From contig CADCUW010000475.1 in the NCBI GenBank assembly GCA_902805985.1, positions 1 through 12,253 of the forward strand: a DNA stretch of 12,253 nucleotides, given 5' to 3'. The notes under the pieces are model-generated. The model did no database searches. It had not been told where the DNA came from and saw nothing but the letters and a program-made list of their open reading frames with translations. This DNA is from an uncultured Rubrobacteraceae bacterium. Lineage in GTDB: Bacteria; Actinomycetota; Rubrobacteria; Rubrobacterales; Rubrobacteraceae. Positions within the stretch are counted from its first letter, which is position 1, and each line of letters opens with the position of its first letter. A program made the position numbers and the translations under genes. Of the stretch, positions 6,802 through 12,253 are shown piece after piece.

Positions 6802-6868
6802 ATAATATGGGATCAAGCCCGCGATTTAGTTGCAGTTATGTAAACTCCACGCTAAATCGAGGTTAAAC
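6802..6868 (-). promoter_or_regulatory. PHO-box-like direct repeats and -10 of the pst operon
   Basis: Three repeats stand in phase on the minus strand: GTTTAACCTCG (6868-6858), ATTTAGCGTGG (6857-6847) and, after one extra base, GTTTACATAAC (6845-6835). The 11-12-nt period and TTTA core fit PhoP/PhoB-type boxes, one turn of helix apart. CGATTTAG/CTAAATCG forms an 8-bp inverted repeat across the site (6859-6852 with 6829-6822). A -10 candidate, TATTAT, lies at 6807-6802, about 28 nt downstream. No good -35 is present, as expected for an activator-dependent promoter. It stands 57 nt before the pstS start. Induction by low phosphate is inferred from family knowledge. Confidence 0.65.
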
Positions 6869-6932
6869 ACCCGTTCGGTCGGTCATGCGGCTTTGGGATG
6901 TCACGATCACGGCGGGGAATCGGTTCTCTGCG

Positions 6933-6963
6933 GCGCGGGCGGGGTTGAAACCCGCCCCTACGG
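6933..6963. repeat. Dispersed palindromic repeat, copy 2
   Basis: This is the second copy of the 31-bp repeat (29 of 31 identical to 1963-1993). Here the pairing arms are GGGCGGG (6938-6944 region) and CCCGCCC (6951-6957) around GTTGAAA. A weak 5-bp hairpin, GGTCT/AGACC (6965-6980), lies beside it. Both stand just downstream of guaA. Neither has a T-run on the minus strand, so this is not a standard intrinsic terminator, though it could stabilise the guaA 3' end. Apart from these and the pst promoter I see nothing else in 6745-7001. Confidence 0.7.
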
Positions 6964-7001
6964 AGGTCTACCCGGAGACCCTCATTGTTGGATGGTTTGT
7001 C

Positions 7002-8522
7002 CTATTCCCACTCTATGGTGCCGGGGGGCTTGCTGGTTATGTCTAGCGCCACCCGATTGACGCCGGGGACCTCGTTGATGATGCGGTTGCTTATCTTCTC
7101 CAGGAGGTCGTAGGGCAGGCGGGCCCAGTCCGCGGTCATGGCATCATCGGAGGTTACGGCCCTTATCACCACGGGGTAGGCGTAGGTTCGGGCGTCGCCC
7201 ATGACGCCGACGGAGTGGATGGCCGGCAGGACGGCGAAGCTCTGCCAGAGGTCGCGGTAGAGGCCCGCGGCCCGGATCTCCTCCTGCAAGACGGCGTCGG
7301 CCCGGCGCAGGATCTCAAGCCTCTCTCCCGTCACGTCGCCGATGACCCTGATGGCGAGCCCAGGCCCCGGGAACGGCTGGCGCCACACGAGCCGCTCCGG
7401 CATCCCGAGCTCCGCGGCGACGACCCTGACCTCGTCCTTGAACAGGTTCCTCAAGGGCTCGACGAGATCGAGGTCCATCACCTCCGGCAGTCCGCCGACG
7501 TTGTGGTGGCTCTTTATCTTCGCCGCATCACGGGTGCCGCTCTCTATGACGTCGCTGTACAGGGTGCCCTGGACGAGGAAGGTGGCGTCCTCTATCCCTT
7601 TCGCCTCCTCCTCGAAGGTGCGGATAAACTCCTCGCCGATGATCTTGCGCTTCGCCTCGGGGTCGGTCACCCCGGCGAGCTTGTCCAGAAAGCGTCCCTT
7701 GGAGTCCACGTGGACGAGCGGGACCTCGGAGTTCTCCCCGAACGCCTCGATGACCTGCTCGGCCTCGTTCTGGCGCAAGAGCCCGTGGTCCACGAACACG
7801 CACGTCAGGTTGTCCCCGATTGCCCGGTGGACGAGCATGGCCGCCGTGGACGAGTCCACCCCGCCGGAGAGGCCGCAGATGGCCTTCCTGTCGCCGACCT
7901 GCTCCCTTATGCGCTCGACGGCGTCCGTGATGATGTTGACCGGCGTCCAGTCGGGCTTGCAGCCGCAGGTCTCGAAGAGGAAGTTCTTGAGGATCTCCAT
8001 CCCGTACTCCGTGTGCCGGACCTCGGGGTGGAACTGGACGCCGAAGCGCCCCGCGCCGGGCTCCTCGAAGGCGATGATCGGCACCGAAGGCGTCTCGGCC
8101 GTGACCCTGAAGCCCTCGGGGGCGGCGAAGACCGCGTCGCCGTGGCTGGTCCAGGCCTTCTGCTCGTCCGGCGTGCCGGCGAAGAGGCCTTCGTGGTCCT
8201 TGACGATCAGGTCGGAGCGGCCGTACTCCCTGATCTGGACGGCGCCCACCTCCCCGCCTAAAGAGAGGGCCATGTGCTGCATCCCGTAGCAGATGCCGAG
8301 CATGGGAGCGTCCAGGCCGAAGAGCCCGTCGTCCACGCGCGGGGCGCCCTCGCCGTAGACGGAGTTCGGGCCGCCGGAGAGGATGATGCCCTCCGGGTTG
8401 CGCCGCCTTATCTCCTCCACGGGTGTGTCGTAGGGGATGAGTTCGGAGAACACGCGGCACTCGCGGACGCGGCGGGCGATGAGCTGGGAGTACTGACCGC
8501 CGAAGTCGAGGACCAGGATCAA
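7002..8522 (-). CDS. guaA: GMP synthase (glutamine-hydrolysing)
   Basis: A 506-residue bifunctional enzyme converting XMP, ATP and glutamine to GMP, the last step of guanine nucleotide synthesis. The N-terminal glutamine amidotransferase has the nucleophile Cys78 in GICYGMQ and the His165/Glu167 of FHPEV. The ATP pyrophosphatase domain follows, with its P-loop LSGGVDS (218-224). The C-terminal dimerisation domain contains [18 protein letters not shown] and ends in the conserved KPPGTIEWE. All catalytic parts are intact and the length is typical. Translation begins at a TTG at 8522, three bases after the guaB stop codon. No strong Shine-Dalgarno sequence is visible, so it is presumably coupled to the upstream gene. 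Confidence 0.98.
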   Translation of the reverse strand: MILVLDFGGQYSQLIARRVRECRVFSELIPYDTPVEEIRRRNPEGIILSGGPNSVYGEGAPRVDDGLFGLDAPMLGICYGMQHMALSLGGEVGAVQIREYGRSDLIVKDHEGLFAGTPDEQKAWTSHGDAVFAAPEGFRVTAETPSVPIIAFEEPGAGRFGVQFHPEVRHTEYGMEILKNFLFETCGCKPDWTPVNIITDAVERIREQVGDRKAICGLSGGVDSSTAAMLVHRAIGDNLTCVFVDHGLLRQNEAEQVIEAFGENSEVPLVHVDSKGRFLDKLAGVTDPEAKRKIIGEEFIRTFEEEAKGIEDATFLVQGTLYSDVIESGTRDAAKIKSHHNVGGLPEVMDLDLVEPLRNLFKDEVRVVAAELGMPERLVWRQPFPGPGLAIRVIGDVTGERLEILRRADAVLQEEIRAAGLYRDLWQSFAVLPAIHSVGVMGDARTYAYPVVIRAVTSDDAMTADWARLPYDLLEKISNRIINEVPGVNRVALDITSKPPGTIEWE

Positions 8523-8525
8523 GGC

Positions 8526-9686
8526 TTACTTGCCCATCCCGACGCGCTGGGCGCCCTGCTCGGACTTGCCCTCCGTGGCGAGCGAGGGCGCGAACATGAC
8601 CTCGGCCTTCTGAAACTCCTTGATGTTCTGGTAGCCGGTGGTCGCCATGCTCATCTTCAAGGCGCCCATGAGGTTGAGGGTCCCGTCGTTCTCGTGGGCC
8701 GGTCCTACGAGTATCTCCTCTATGCTCCCGGAGACGTTGGTCTGGATGCGCGTACCCCTGGGCAGCGTCGGGTGGAAGGTCGCCATGCCCCACGAGTAGC
8801 CGCGGCCCGGCGCCTCCTCGGCCTTGGCGAAGGCGCTGCCGAGCATGACGGCGTCGGCGCCGCAGGTTATGGCCTTGGCGATCTCGCCGCCCGTGCGCAT
8901 CCCGCCGTCGGCTATGACGTTGACGTACTCGCCGGTCTCAAGGTAATGGCGCATCCTGGCTGCGGCGGCGTCCGAGATGGCGGTCGCCTGGGGCACCCCG
9001 ACCCCTATGACGCCACGGGTCGTGCAGATCCGGCCGGGCCCCACGCCCACGAGCACGCCGACGGCGCCCGTGCGCATGAGGTGCAGGGCCGTCGAGTAGC
9101 TCGCGCACCCGCCGACGACGACGGGGACGTTCAGGGACGGCACGAACTCCATCAGGTTCAGGGGCTCGACCGTGCGGGAGACGTGCTCGGCGGAGACGAC
9201 GGTGCCCTGGATCACGAGCACGTCGAGCCCCGCCTCTATGGCGGCCCGGTGGTAGCGCTGGACCCTCTGGGGCGTGAGGGAGGCGGCGGCTATGACGCCG
9301 CGATCCTTTATCTCCTGGACGCGGCGGAAGATGAGCTCCTCTTTGATGGGCTCGGCGTAGAGCTCCTGCATGACGCGGGTGGCCTTGTGCTCCGGGAGGC
9401 TGGCGATCTCTTCGAAGACGGGACCCGGGTCCTCGTACCTCGTCTGCAGGCCTTCGAGGTTGAGGACGGCGAGGCCGCCGAGGTCCCCGATCATGCCGGC
9501 CGTAGCAGGGTCCACGGCAGCGTCGAGCGCCGAGGCCAGGCACGGCAGGTCAAGGCGCAGGTCGCCCAGAGACCAGGAGATGTCTATATCCTCCGGGTCG
9601 CGGGTCCTCCGGCTGGGTACTATGGCGATCTCGTCCAGCCCGTAGGCCCGGCGGGCTGTCTTTCCTCTACCTATCTCAATGTCCAT
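8526..9686 (-). CDS. guaB3: GuaB3 family IMP dehydrogenase-related protein
   Basis: A 386-residue IMPDH/GMP reductase-family TIM barrel without the CBS (Bateman) insert of canonical 480-500-residue IMP dehydrogenase. The N-terminus, [18 protein letters not shown], is the GuaB3 signature. The nucleotide-attacking cysteine is C221 in [11 protein letters not shown], and the phosphate loop is [15 protein letters not shown] (from residue 259), then [15 protein letters not shown]. Canonical IMPDH makes XMP from IMP with NAD+; for GuaB3 proteins the physiological role has been less clear, and GMP reduction is the alternative. Pairing with guaA supports a role in guanine nucleotide supply. The ATG at 9686 is preceded by AAAGGAG at a rather long 13-nt spacing. 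A terminator-like hairpin lies in its leader. Confidence 0.93.
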   Translation of the reverse strand: MDIEIGRGKTARRAYGLDEIAIVPSRRTRDPEDIDISWSLGDLRLDLPCLASALDAAVDPATAGMIGDLGGLAVLNLEGLQTRYEDPGPVFEEIASLPEHKATRVMQELYAEPIKEELIFRRVQEIKDRGVIAAASLTPQRVQRYHRAAIEAGLDVLVIQGTVVSAEHVSRTVEPLNLMEFVPSLNVPVVVGGCASYSTALHLMRTGAVGVLVGVGPGRICTTRGVIGVGVPQATAISDAAAARMRHYLETGEYVNVIADGGMRTGGEIAKAITCGADAVMLGSAFAKAEEAPGRGYSWGMATFHPTLPRGTRIQTNVSGSIEEILVGPAHENDGTLNLMGALKMSMATTGYQNIKEFQKAEVMFAPSLATEGKSEQGAQRVGMGK

Positions 9687-9724
9687 CGGCGTACCAGGGC
9701 TCCTTTCGGCTCTAGACGAGCAAG

Positions 9725-9759
9725 CACAACAAAGCCCACGGGAAACGCGCCCCGTGGGC
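9725..9759 (-). terminator. Hairpin plus T-rich run: terminator of the small-ORF group or guaB3 leader attenuator
   Basis: GCCCACGGG and CCCGTGGGC form a perfect 9-bp stem around the 8-nt loop GCGCGTTT, followed on the minus strand by TTTGTTGT. It ends 39 nt before the guaB3 start. It may simply stop transcripts from the three small ORFs upstream. Because a promoter candidate lies between those ORFs and the hairpin, it may instead attenuate guaB3-guaA. The sequence alone does not decide between these. Confidence 0.65.
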
Positions 9760-9798
9760 CCCTGTTATCTTTTCCGCTGACCGCTGCAAATCCAGTTA

Positions 9799-9828
9799 AT
9801 GCTACACCGCGACCCGCGCGGCGGTCAA
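9799..9828 (-). promoter_or_regulatory. Candidate promoter for guaB3-guaA
   Basis: TTGACC (9828-9823) and TAGCAT (9804-9799) on the minus strand are separated by 18 nt. They match 5 of 6 and 4 of 6 bases of the housekeeping sigma consensus. A start near 9791 would give a leader of about 105 nt containing the 9-bp hairpin at 9759-9734. It is the only reasonable promoter seen between the small ORFs and guaB3. Confidence 0.4.
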
Positions 9829-9843
9829 GCCGTAGAGCCGGTT

Positions 9844-9924
9844 CTAGACCACGCCTAGAAGGGCCAGCACCACGATCACAAGAATGACCACCACAACGAT
9901 GGTGATTATGCTATTAGTGTTCAT
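9844..9924 (-). CDS. Small hydrophobic single-helix protein, 26 aa (third of three)
   Basis: ATG at 9924 to TAG at 9846-9844, 26 codons. After a polar start (MNTNS) the whole chain is Ile/Val/Leu (core IVVVVILVIVVLALLG), enough for one transmembrane helix and nothing else. GGGGAGG stands four to five bases before the ATG, a slightly tight but strong ribosome-binding site. It follows the second small ORF by 46 nt. I recognise no family. Membrane insertion is a safe inference from composition; a role as toxin, assembly factor or regulator of a membrane partner would be guesswork. Being too short for ordinary gene calling, it may be missing from annotations. Confidence 0.6.
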   Translation of the reverse strand: MNTNSIITIVVVVILVIVVLALLGVV

Positions 9925-9970
9925 GCGACCTCCCCGAAGATTCTCTGCCGAACCATGCCGCGGATCGGCG

Positions 9971-10051
9971 TTAGAGAAGCTGCTGTAGCAGCAGTATGGC
10001 GACGATCACCAGAATAACGACCACAAGTATGGGTATAAGCCCGCCCCGCAT
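9971..10051 (-). CDS. Small hydrophobic single-helix protein, 26 aa (second of three)
   Basis: ATG at 10051 to TAA at 9973-9971, again exactly 26 codons. It begins MRGG and continues with LIPILVVVILVIVAILLL, ending in QQLL. GGAGG sits 7 nt before the ATG, a textbook ribosome-binding site. The core shares the VVVILVIV string with the third peptide, so the two look like paralogues, although similarity among such simple hydrophobic sequences is weak evidence. The Arg near the N-terminus would favour an N-in orientation. The gap to the first small ORF is 25 nt, which suggests one transcript. Confidence 0.62.
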   Translation of the reverse strand: MRGGLIPILVVVILVIVAILLLQQLL

Positions 10052-10076
10052 CTCCTCACCTCCCTATTCGGAAACC

Positions 10077-10139
10077 CTATCCTAGAATGAACGGCAAACC
10101 GAGCACGATCAACAGGACAACCAACAGAACAACGACCAT
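10077..10139 (-). CDS. Small hydrophobic single-helix protein, 20 aa (first of three)
   Basis: ATG at 10139 to TAG at 10079-10077, 20 codons: MVVVLLVVLLIVLGLPFILG. AGAGGA lies 9 nt upstream. The reading frame stays open for another 19 codons upstream, and those residues (KGKREIGRGLGI just before the ATG) are basic. They align loosely with the RGGLIP start of the next peptide. No ATG, GTG or TTG exists in that extension, so a longer form would need a rare start such as ATA or ATT. It is the first of three like ORFs. A polypyrimidine/polypurine tract (10149-10192) and a TATATATT box (10210-10203) precede it. Confidence 0.5.
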   Translation of the reverse strand: MVVVLLVVLLIVLGLPFILG

Positions 10140-10202
10140 AATGCCGAGTCCTCTGCCTATCTCTCTTCCCCTTTCTCCCTCGCCCGGCCTCCCACTAGCG
10201 CC

Positions 10203-10210
10203 AATATATA
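10203..10210 (-). promoter_or_regulatory. Possible -10 box upstream of the small-ORF group
   Basis: TATATATT on the minus strand is the only A+T-rich octamer in a G+C-rich 146-bp gap between the DUF2752 remnant and the first small ORF. It contains -10-like TATATT, 64 nt ahead of the first ATG. No -35 match is evident. A CCGGCG/CGCCGG inverted repeat (10223-10249) stands just upstream and could be an operator or a weak end signal for the preceding gene. Confidence 0.3.
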
Positions 10211-10285
10211 CCCTCTGAGACTCCGGCGAAACTGCGAGGGTTACGCCGGATAACGCGCCCGGCGGACCCTCTAACCTTCACGCGC

Positions 10286-10692
10286 TCAGGGGGCGAGCAG
10301 CGAGAACGGGTGGGCGGGCATGTTTCTCACGACCCAGTACAGCATTACAACCGCCAGCAGAGCCCAGATGAGCGCCGGGGGGCAGAACAGGACCTTCAGG
10401 TAACGTCCCCGAAGCGCCAGCGTGGCACGCGATACGAAGAAGTACCCGACGAAGGGCAACGACAGGACCAGCAGCGGGTTGAGCCCGATCGCCGCCGCCA
10501 GGTGGCCCCTTGTGATCTGGTGCAGGGCCCGCAGGCTTCCGCACCCCGGGCAGTAGCAACCCGTGAACGCCAGAAACGGGCAGGTGGGAAGAAGGTCGAG
10601 GTGCCTGGGTTGACGAAGTAGAGGACGCCGAGCGCCCCCGCCGCAACCACCACGGAGGCCGCGGCGAACCGTCGCTCTCTTGTCGAGACCAT
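10286..10692 (-). pseudogene. DUF2752 membrane protein, interrupted by a 1-nt frameshift
   Basis: The 5' part from ATG 10692 (AAGGA 6 nt upstream) encodes a first membrane helix, SVVVAAGALGVLYFVNPG. The 3' part, in another frame, encodes the rest of a DUF2752 protein: TCPFLAFTGCYCPGCGSLRA with the defining C-P-G-C-G motif, then HLAAAIGLNPLLVLSLPF, two more hydrophobic helices and a TGA at 10288-10286. The frames join if one base is added in the CCC at 10588-10586 (TTCTTCCC then ACCTGC). The span of 407 nt then becomes 408, giving an uninterrupted 135-residue protein of family length. DUF2752 proteins are small membrane proteins of unknown function. It starts 25 nt after the dispanin gene. Either the gene is dead or a base was lost in sequencing. 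Confidence 0.82.
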
Positions 10693-10717
10693 GGCCAATC
10701 CTTGCGTCCAGACCTCC

Positions 10718-11102
10718 CTAGGCCAACGATCCCAGCACGCTCAAGAAAACCCAGCCCAAGATAACCACGATTCCGAAGCCAGAAGAGATCCAGGCCCACG
10801 TCTTTGCGTTCTGGGAGGACTGCAGGGCCCCCGGGTGGTCTCCCGCCGCGAGCTTACCGTTTACCCGCGCCGCGTACACTATGGAGACGACCCCGAACGG
10901 CAGGCAGCAGAAGAGCGTCGTCAGTATCGTCGGGACCAGGTAGTTTGGCACATAAGGTTGCGAACCCTGCGGACCATACGAGGGCTGCGGTGGCGGAGGA
11001 ACGTCTACCCCGGGGAGTTTCGATACGCCGAAGTTCGTTACCACAGTTTGCACAATAGGCGGCGTTTCCCTCTTTTCGGGGACCGCGATTGGAATGGAAC
11101 AT
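10718..11102 (-). pseudogene. Zinc-ribbon plus dispanin (CD225) membrane protein, interrupted by a 1-nt frameshift
   Basis: ATG at 11102 with GGGGGAGG 6 nt upstream opens a frame reading AAYCANCGNELRR, half of a zinc ribbon. Its expected first Cys pair appears as H and R (FHSNRG, where FCxxCG would be usual). The frame then fails. In a second frame the chain continues with a Pro-rich linker (VDVPPPPQPSYGPQ) and a CD225/dispanin domain. That domain has NYLVPTILTTLFCCLPFGVV, then VYAARVNGKLAAGDHPGAL, and the second helix SSGFGIVVILGWVFLSVLG. Removing one base in CCCCGGGG (11015-11008) fuses the two and makes the length divisible by three (384 nt, 127 residues). The dispanin part could alone start at GTG 11053, but without a ribosome-binding site. 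Function in bacteria is unknown. Confidence 0.82.
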
Positions 11103-11208
11103 CAGGATCCTCCCCCACCAAAACCCCATCCACGTAAGATCTTCTTGCGCGATTCATTACGTGTTACGCAAGCCGAACGGCGCAACCCGATAGATCCGGT
11201 TTGAGGGG

Positions 11209-11266
11209 CAAAAAAGAGGCGGCGCCCCCGGGGGGACGCCGCCTGAAGAGTTCCCGTTGGGGGAAC
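11209..11266 (-). terminator. Intrinsic terminator of groEL
   Basis: Just after the groEL stop codon a small hairpin, GTTCCC/GGGAAC (11266-11250), is followed by a strong one. AGGCGGCG pairs with CGCCGCCT (8 bp, 11244-11217) with extra C/G pairing possible inside, then CTTTTTTG. Together they make a convincing Rho-independent terminator. Between it and the dispanin ATG (11103-11208) I see no clear promoter, only an ACGTAA/TTACGT inverted repeat. Confidence 0.9.
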
Positions 11267-11267
11267 C

Positions 11268-12253
11268 TTACATCATGCCGCCCATGCCGCCGGCTGGCAT
11301 GGCGGGCGCGTCCTCCTCGGGCTCGGCGACGACCACGTTGGTGGTGACGATGAGCGAACCGATGGAGGCTGCGTTCTGCAGCGCGCTCCGGGTGACCATG
11401 GCCGGGTCGATGACGCCGGCCTGCACGAGGTCCTCGTACACGCCGGTCAGGGCGTTGAAGCCGAGGGAATCGGCCTGGTTGCGGACCTTGTCAACGACGA
11501 TGGAGCCGTCGGCGCCGGCGTTGAAGGCGATCTGGCGGATCGGCTCCTCCAGCGCCCGGTGCACGATGCGCGCGCCGGTCCTCTCGTCGCCGTCGAGCTG
11601 CTCCACGAGCTCGCCGACCGGGATCTGCGCCTTGAGCAGCGCCACGCCGCCGCCGGGGACGATGCCCTCTTCCAGGGCAGCCCGGGTCGCCGAGAGGGCG
11701 TCCTCGACGCGGTGCTTGCGCTCCTTGAGCTCCGTCTCGGTCGCGGCACCAACCTTGATGACGGCTACGCCGCCGGCGAGCTTGGCCAGACGCTCCTGGA
11801 GCTTCTCGCGGTCGAAGTCCGAGTCGGTGGACTCTATCTCGGAGCGGATCTGGTTGATCCGGCCCTTGATGGCATCCACGTCGCCAGCACCGTCGACGAT
11901 GACGGTGTTGTCCTTGGTGATGACCACGCGGCGGGCGCTGCCGAGCTGGTTGAGCTGGGTGTTCTCGAGCTTGAGGCCGAGCTCCTCGGTGATGACCTCG
12001 CCGCCGGTGAGGATGGCGATGTCCTCGAGCATCCTTTTCCTGCGGTCGCCGAAGCCGGGGGCCTTGACGGCGGCGGCGTTAAAGGTGCCGCGCAGCTTGT
12101 TGACGATCAGGGTGGCCAAAGCCTCGCCCTCGACGTCCTCGGAGACTATGAGGAGCGGACGGTTCGACTGCATCACCTGGTTGAGGATCGGGAGCACGTC
12201 CTGGACGTTGCCGATCTTCTGGTTGGCGATCAGGATGTACGGGTCGTCGAGGA
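11268..12253 (-). CDS. groEL: Chaperonin GroEL (60 kDa), C-terminal two thirds
   Basis: The last about 328 residues of the ATP-dependent folding chaperonin; the 5' part lies beyond the window. The frame enters at [20 protein letters not shown] (apical domain). It continues with [23 protein letters not shown] and [23 protein letters not shown] (both apical domain). The intermediate and equatorial parts follow, with [13 protein letters not shown] and [13 protein letters not shown]. The end [10 protein letters not shown] is the flexible Gly-Gly-Met tail that lines the cavity, marking the main GroEL type as opposed to His-rich-tailed GroEL1 copies of actinobacteria. No frameshift or missing motif is seen. 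groES is not in this window. A strong terminator follows. Confidence 0.98.
   Translation of the reverse strand, partial: LDDPYILIANQKIGNVQDVLPILNQVMQSNRPLLIVSEDVEGEALATLIVNKLRGTFNAAAVKAPGFGDRRKRMLEDIAILTGGEVITEELGLKLENTQLNQLGSARRVVITKDNTVIVDGAGDVDAIKGRINQIRSEIESTDSDFDREKLQERLAKLAGGVAVIKVGAATETELKERKHRVEDALSATRAALEEGIVPGGGVALLKAQIPVGELVEQLDGDERTGARIVHRALEEPIRQIAFNAGADGSIVVDKVRNQADSLGFNALTGVYEDLVQAGVIDPAMVTRSALQNAASIGSLIVTTNVVVAEPEEDAPAMPAGGMGGMM

Noticed and set aside
5653..6843. Plus-strand open frame of 396 codons
   Set aside because: Antisense to pstS and rich in Leu/Val/Arg without domain signals; the pstS frame has a signal peptide, lipobox and binding motifs.
6933..6980. Palindrome and small hairpin downstream of guaA as an intrinsic terminator
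   Set aside because: No T-run follows on the minus strand; the match to the copy at 1963-1993 makes a dispersed repeat the better reading.
7528..8793. Minus-strand open frame of 421 codons overlapping guaA
   Set aside because: Arg/His/Gly-rich out-of-frame reading of guaA and guaB3 with no recognisable domain.
8274..9887. Plus-strand open frame of 537 codons, the longest in the window
   Set aside because: Antisense to guaB3 and the guaA start; composition is a codon-mirror artefact, and both sense genes are fully conserved.
10223..10249. CCGGCG/CGCCGG inverted repeat as a terminator of the DUF2752 gene
   Set aside because: Six-base stem with a 15-base loop and no T-run afterwards; kept only as a possible operator next to the TATATATT box.
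1..12253. CRISPR arrays, tRNA or rRNA genes
   Set aside because: No regularly spaced direct repeats, no cloverleaf-like sequence and no rRNA signature were seen on either strand.

Overview
The window is high-G+C DNA with every recognisable gene on the minus strand. It looks like an actinobacterial chromosome, most likely Rubrobacter or a close relative. The reasons are frequent GTG and TTG starts, a CBS-less GuaB3-type IMP dehydrogenase next to guaA, an actinobacterial-looking pst operon and a three-cysteine Rrf2 regulator. The genus is inferred from gene style, not shown by a marker gene.

Read in the direction of transcription (high to low coordinates): (1) 12253-11268 is the 3' two thirds of groEL, ending in a GGM tail and a strong intrinsic terminator. 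(2) 11102-10286 holds a zinc-ribbon/dispanin (CD225) membrane protein and a DUF2752 membrane protein. Each is broken by one single-base frameshift. (3) 10139-9844 holds three tandem tiny ORFs (20, 26 and 26 codons), each almost a bare Val/Ile/Leu transmembrane helix and the two 26-codon ones with clear Shine-Dalgarno sequences. This is the best candidate for something undescribed. (4) 9686-7002 is guaB3-guaA, which begins behind a possible promoter and a terminator-like leader hairpin. (5) 6744-2134 is pstS-pstC-pstA-pstB-phoU, a complete high-affinity phosphate uptake operon. It has PHO-box-like direct repeats upstream and a hairpin plus T-run between pstS and pstC. (6) 2115-1916 is a 200-bp element with perfect 19-bp terminal inverted repeats, carrying a palindromic repeat whose second copy lies between guaA and pstS. 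(7) 1848-1 is a compact cluster: rrf2-type regulator, class I methyltransferase with no ordinary start codon, GNAT acetyltransferase, and the beginning of a pcrA/uvrD helicase that appears to be transcribed leaderless.

The pst genes form one physiological unit (phosphate binding, permeation, ATP hydrolysis, signalling to the Pho regulon), and guaB3-guaA supplies or balances guanine nucleotides. The remaining genes are housekeeping or of unknown role. The two frameshifts and the missing start codon could be sequencing errors as easily as biology, so those loci should be re-read before anything is built on them.
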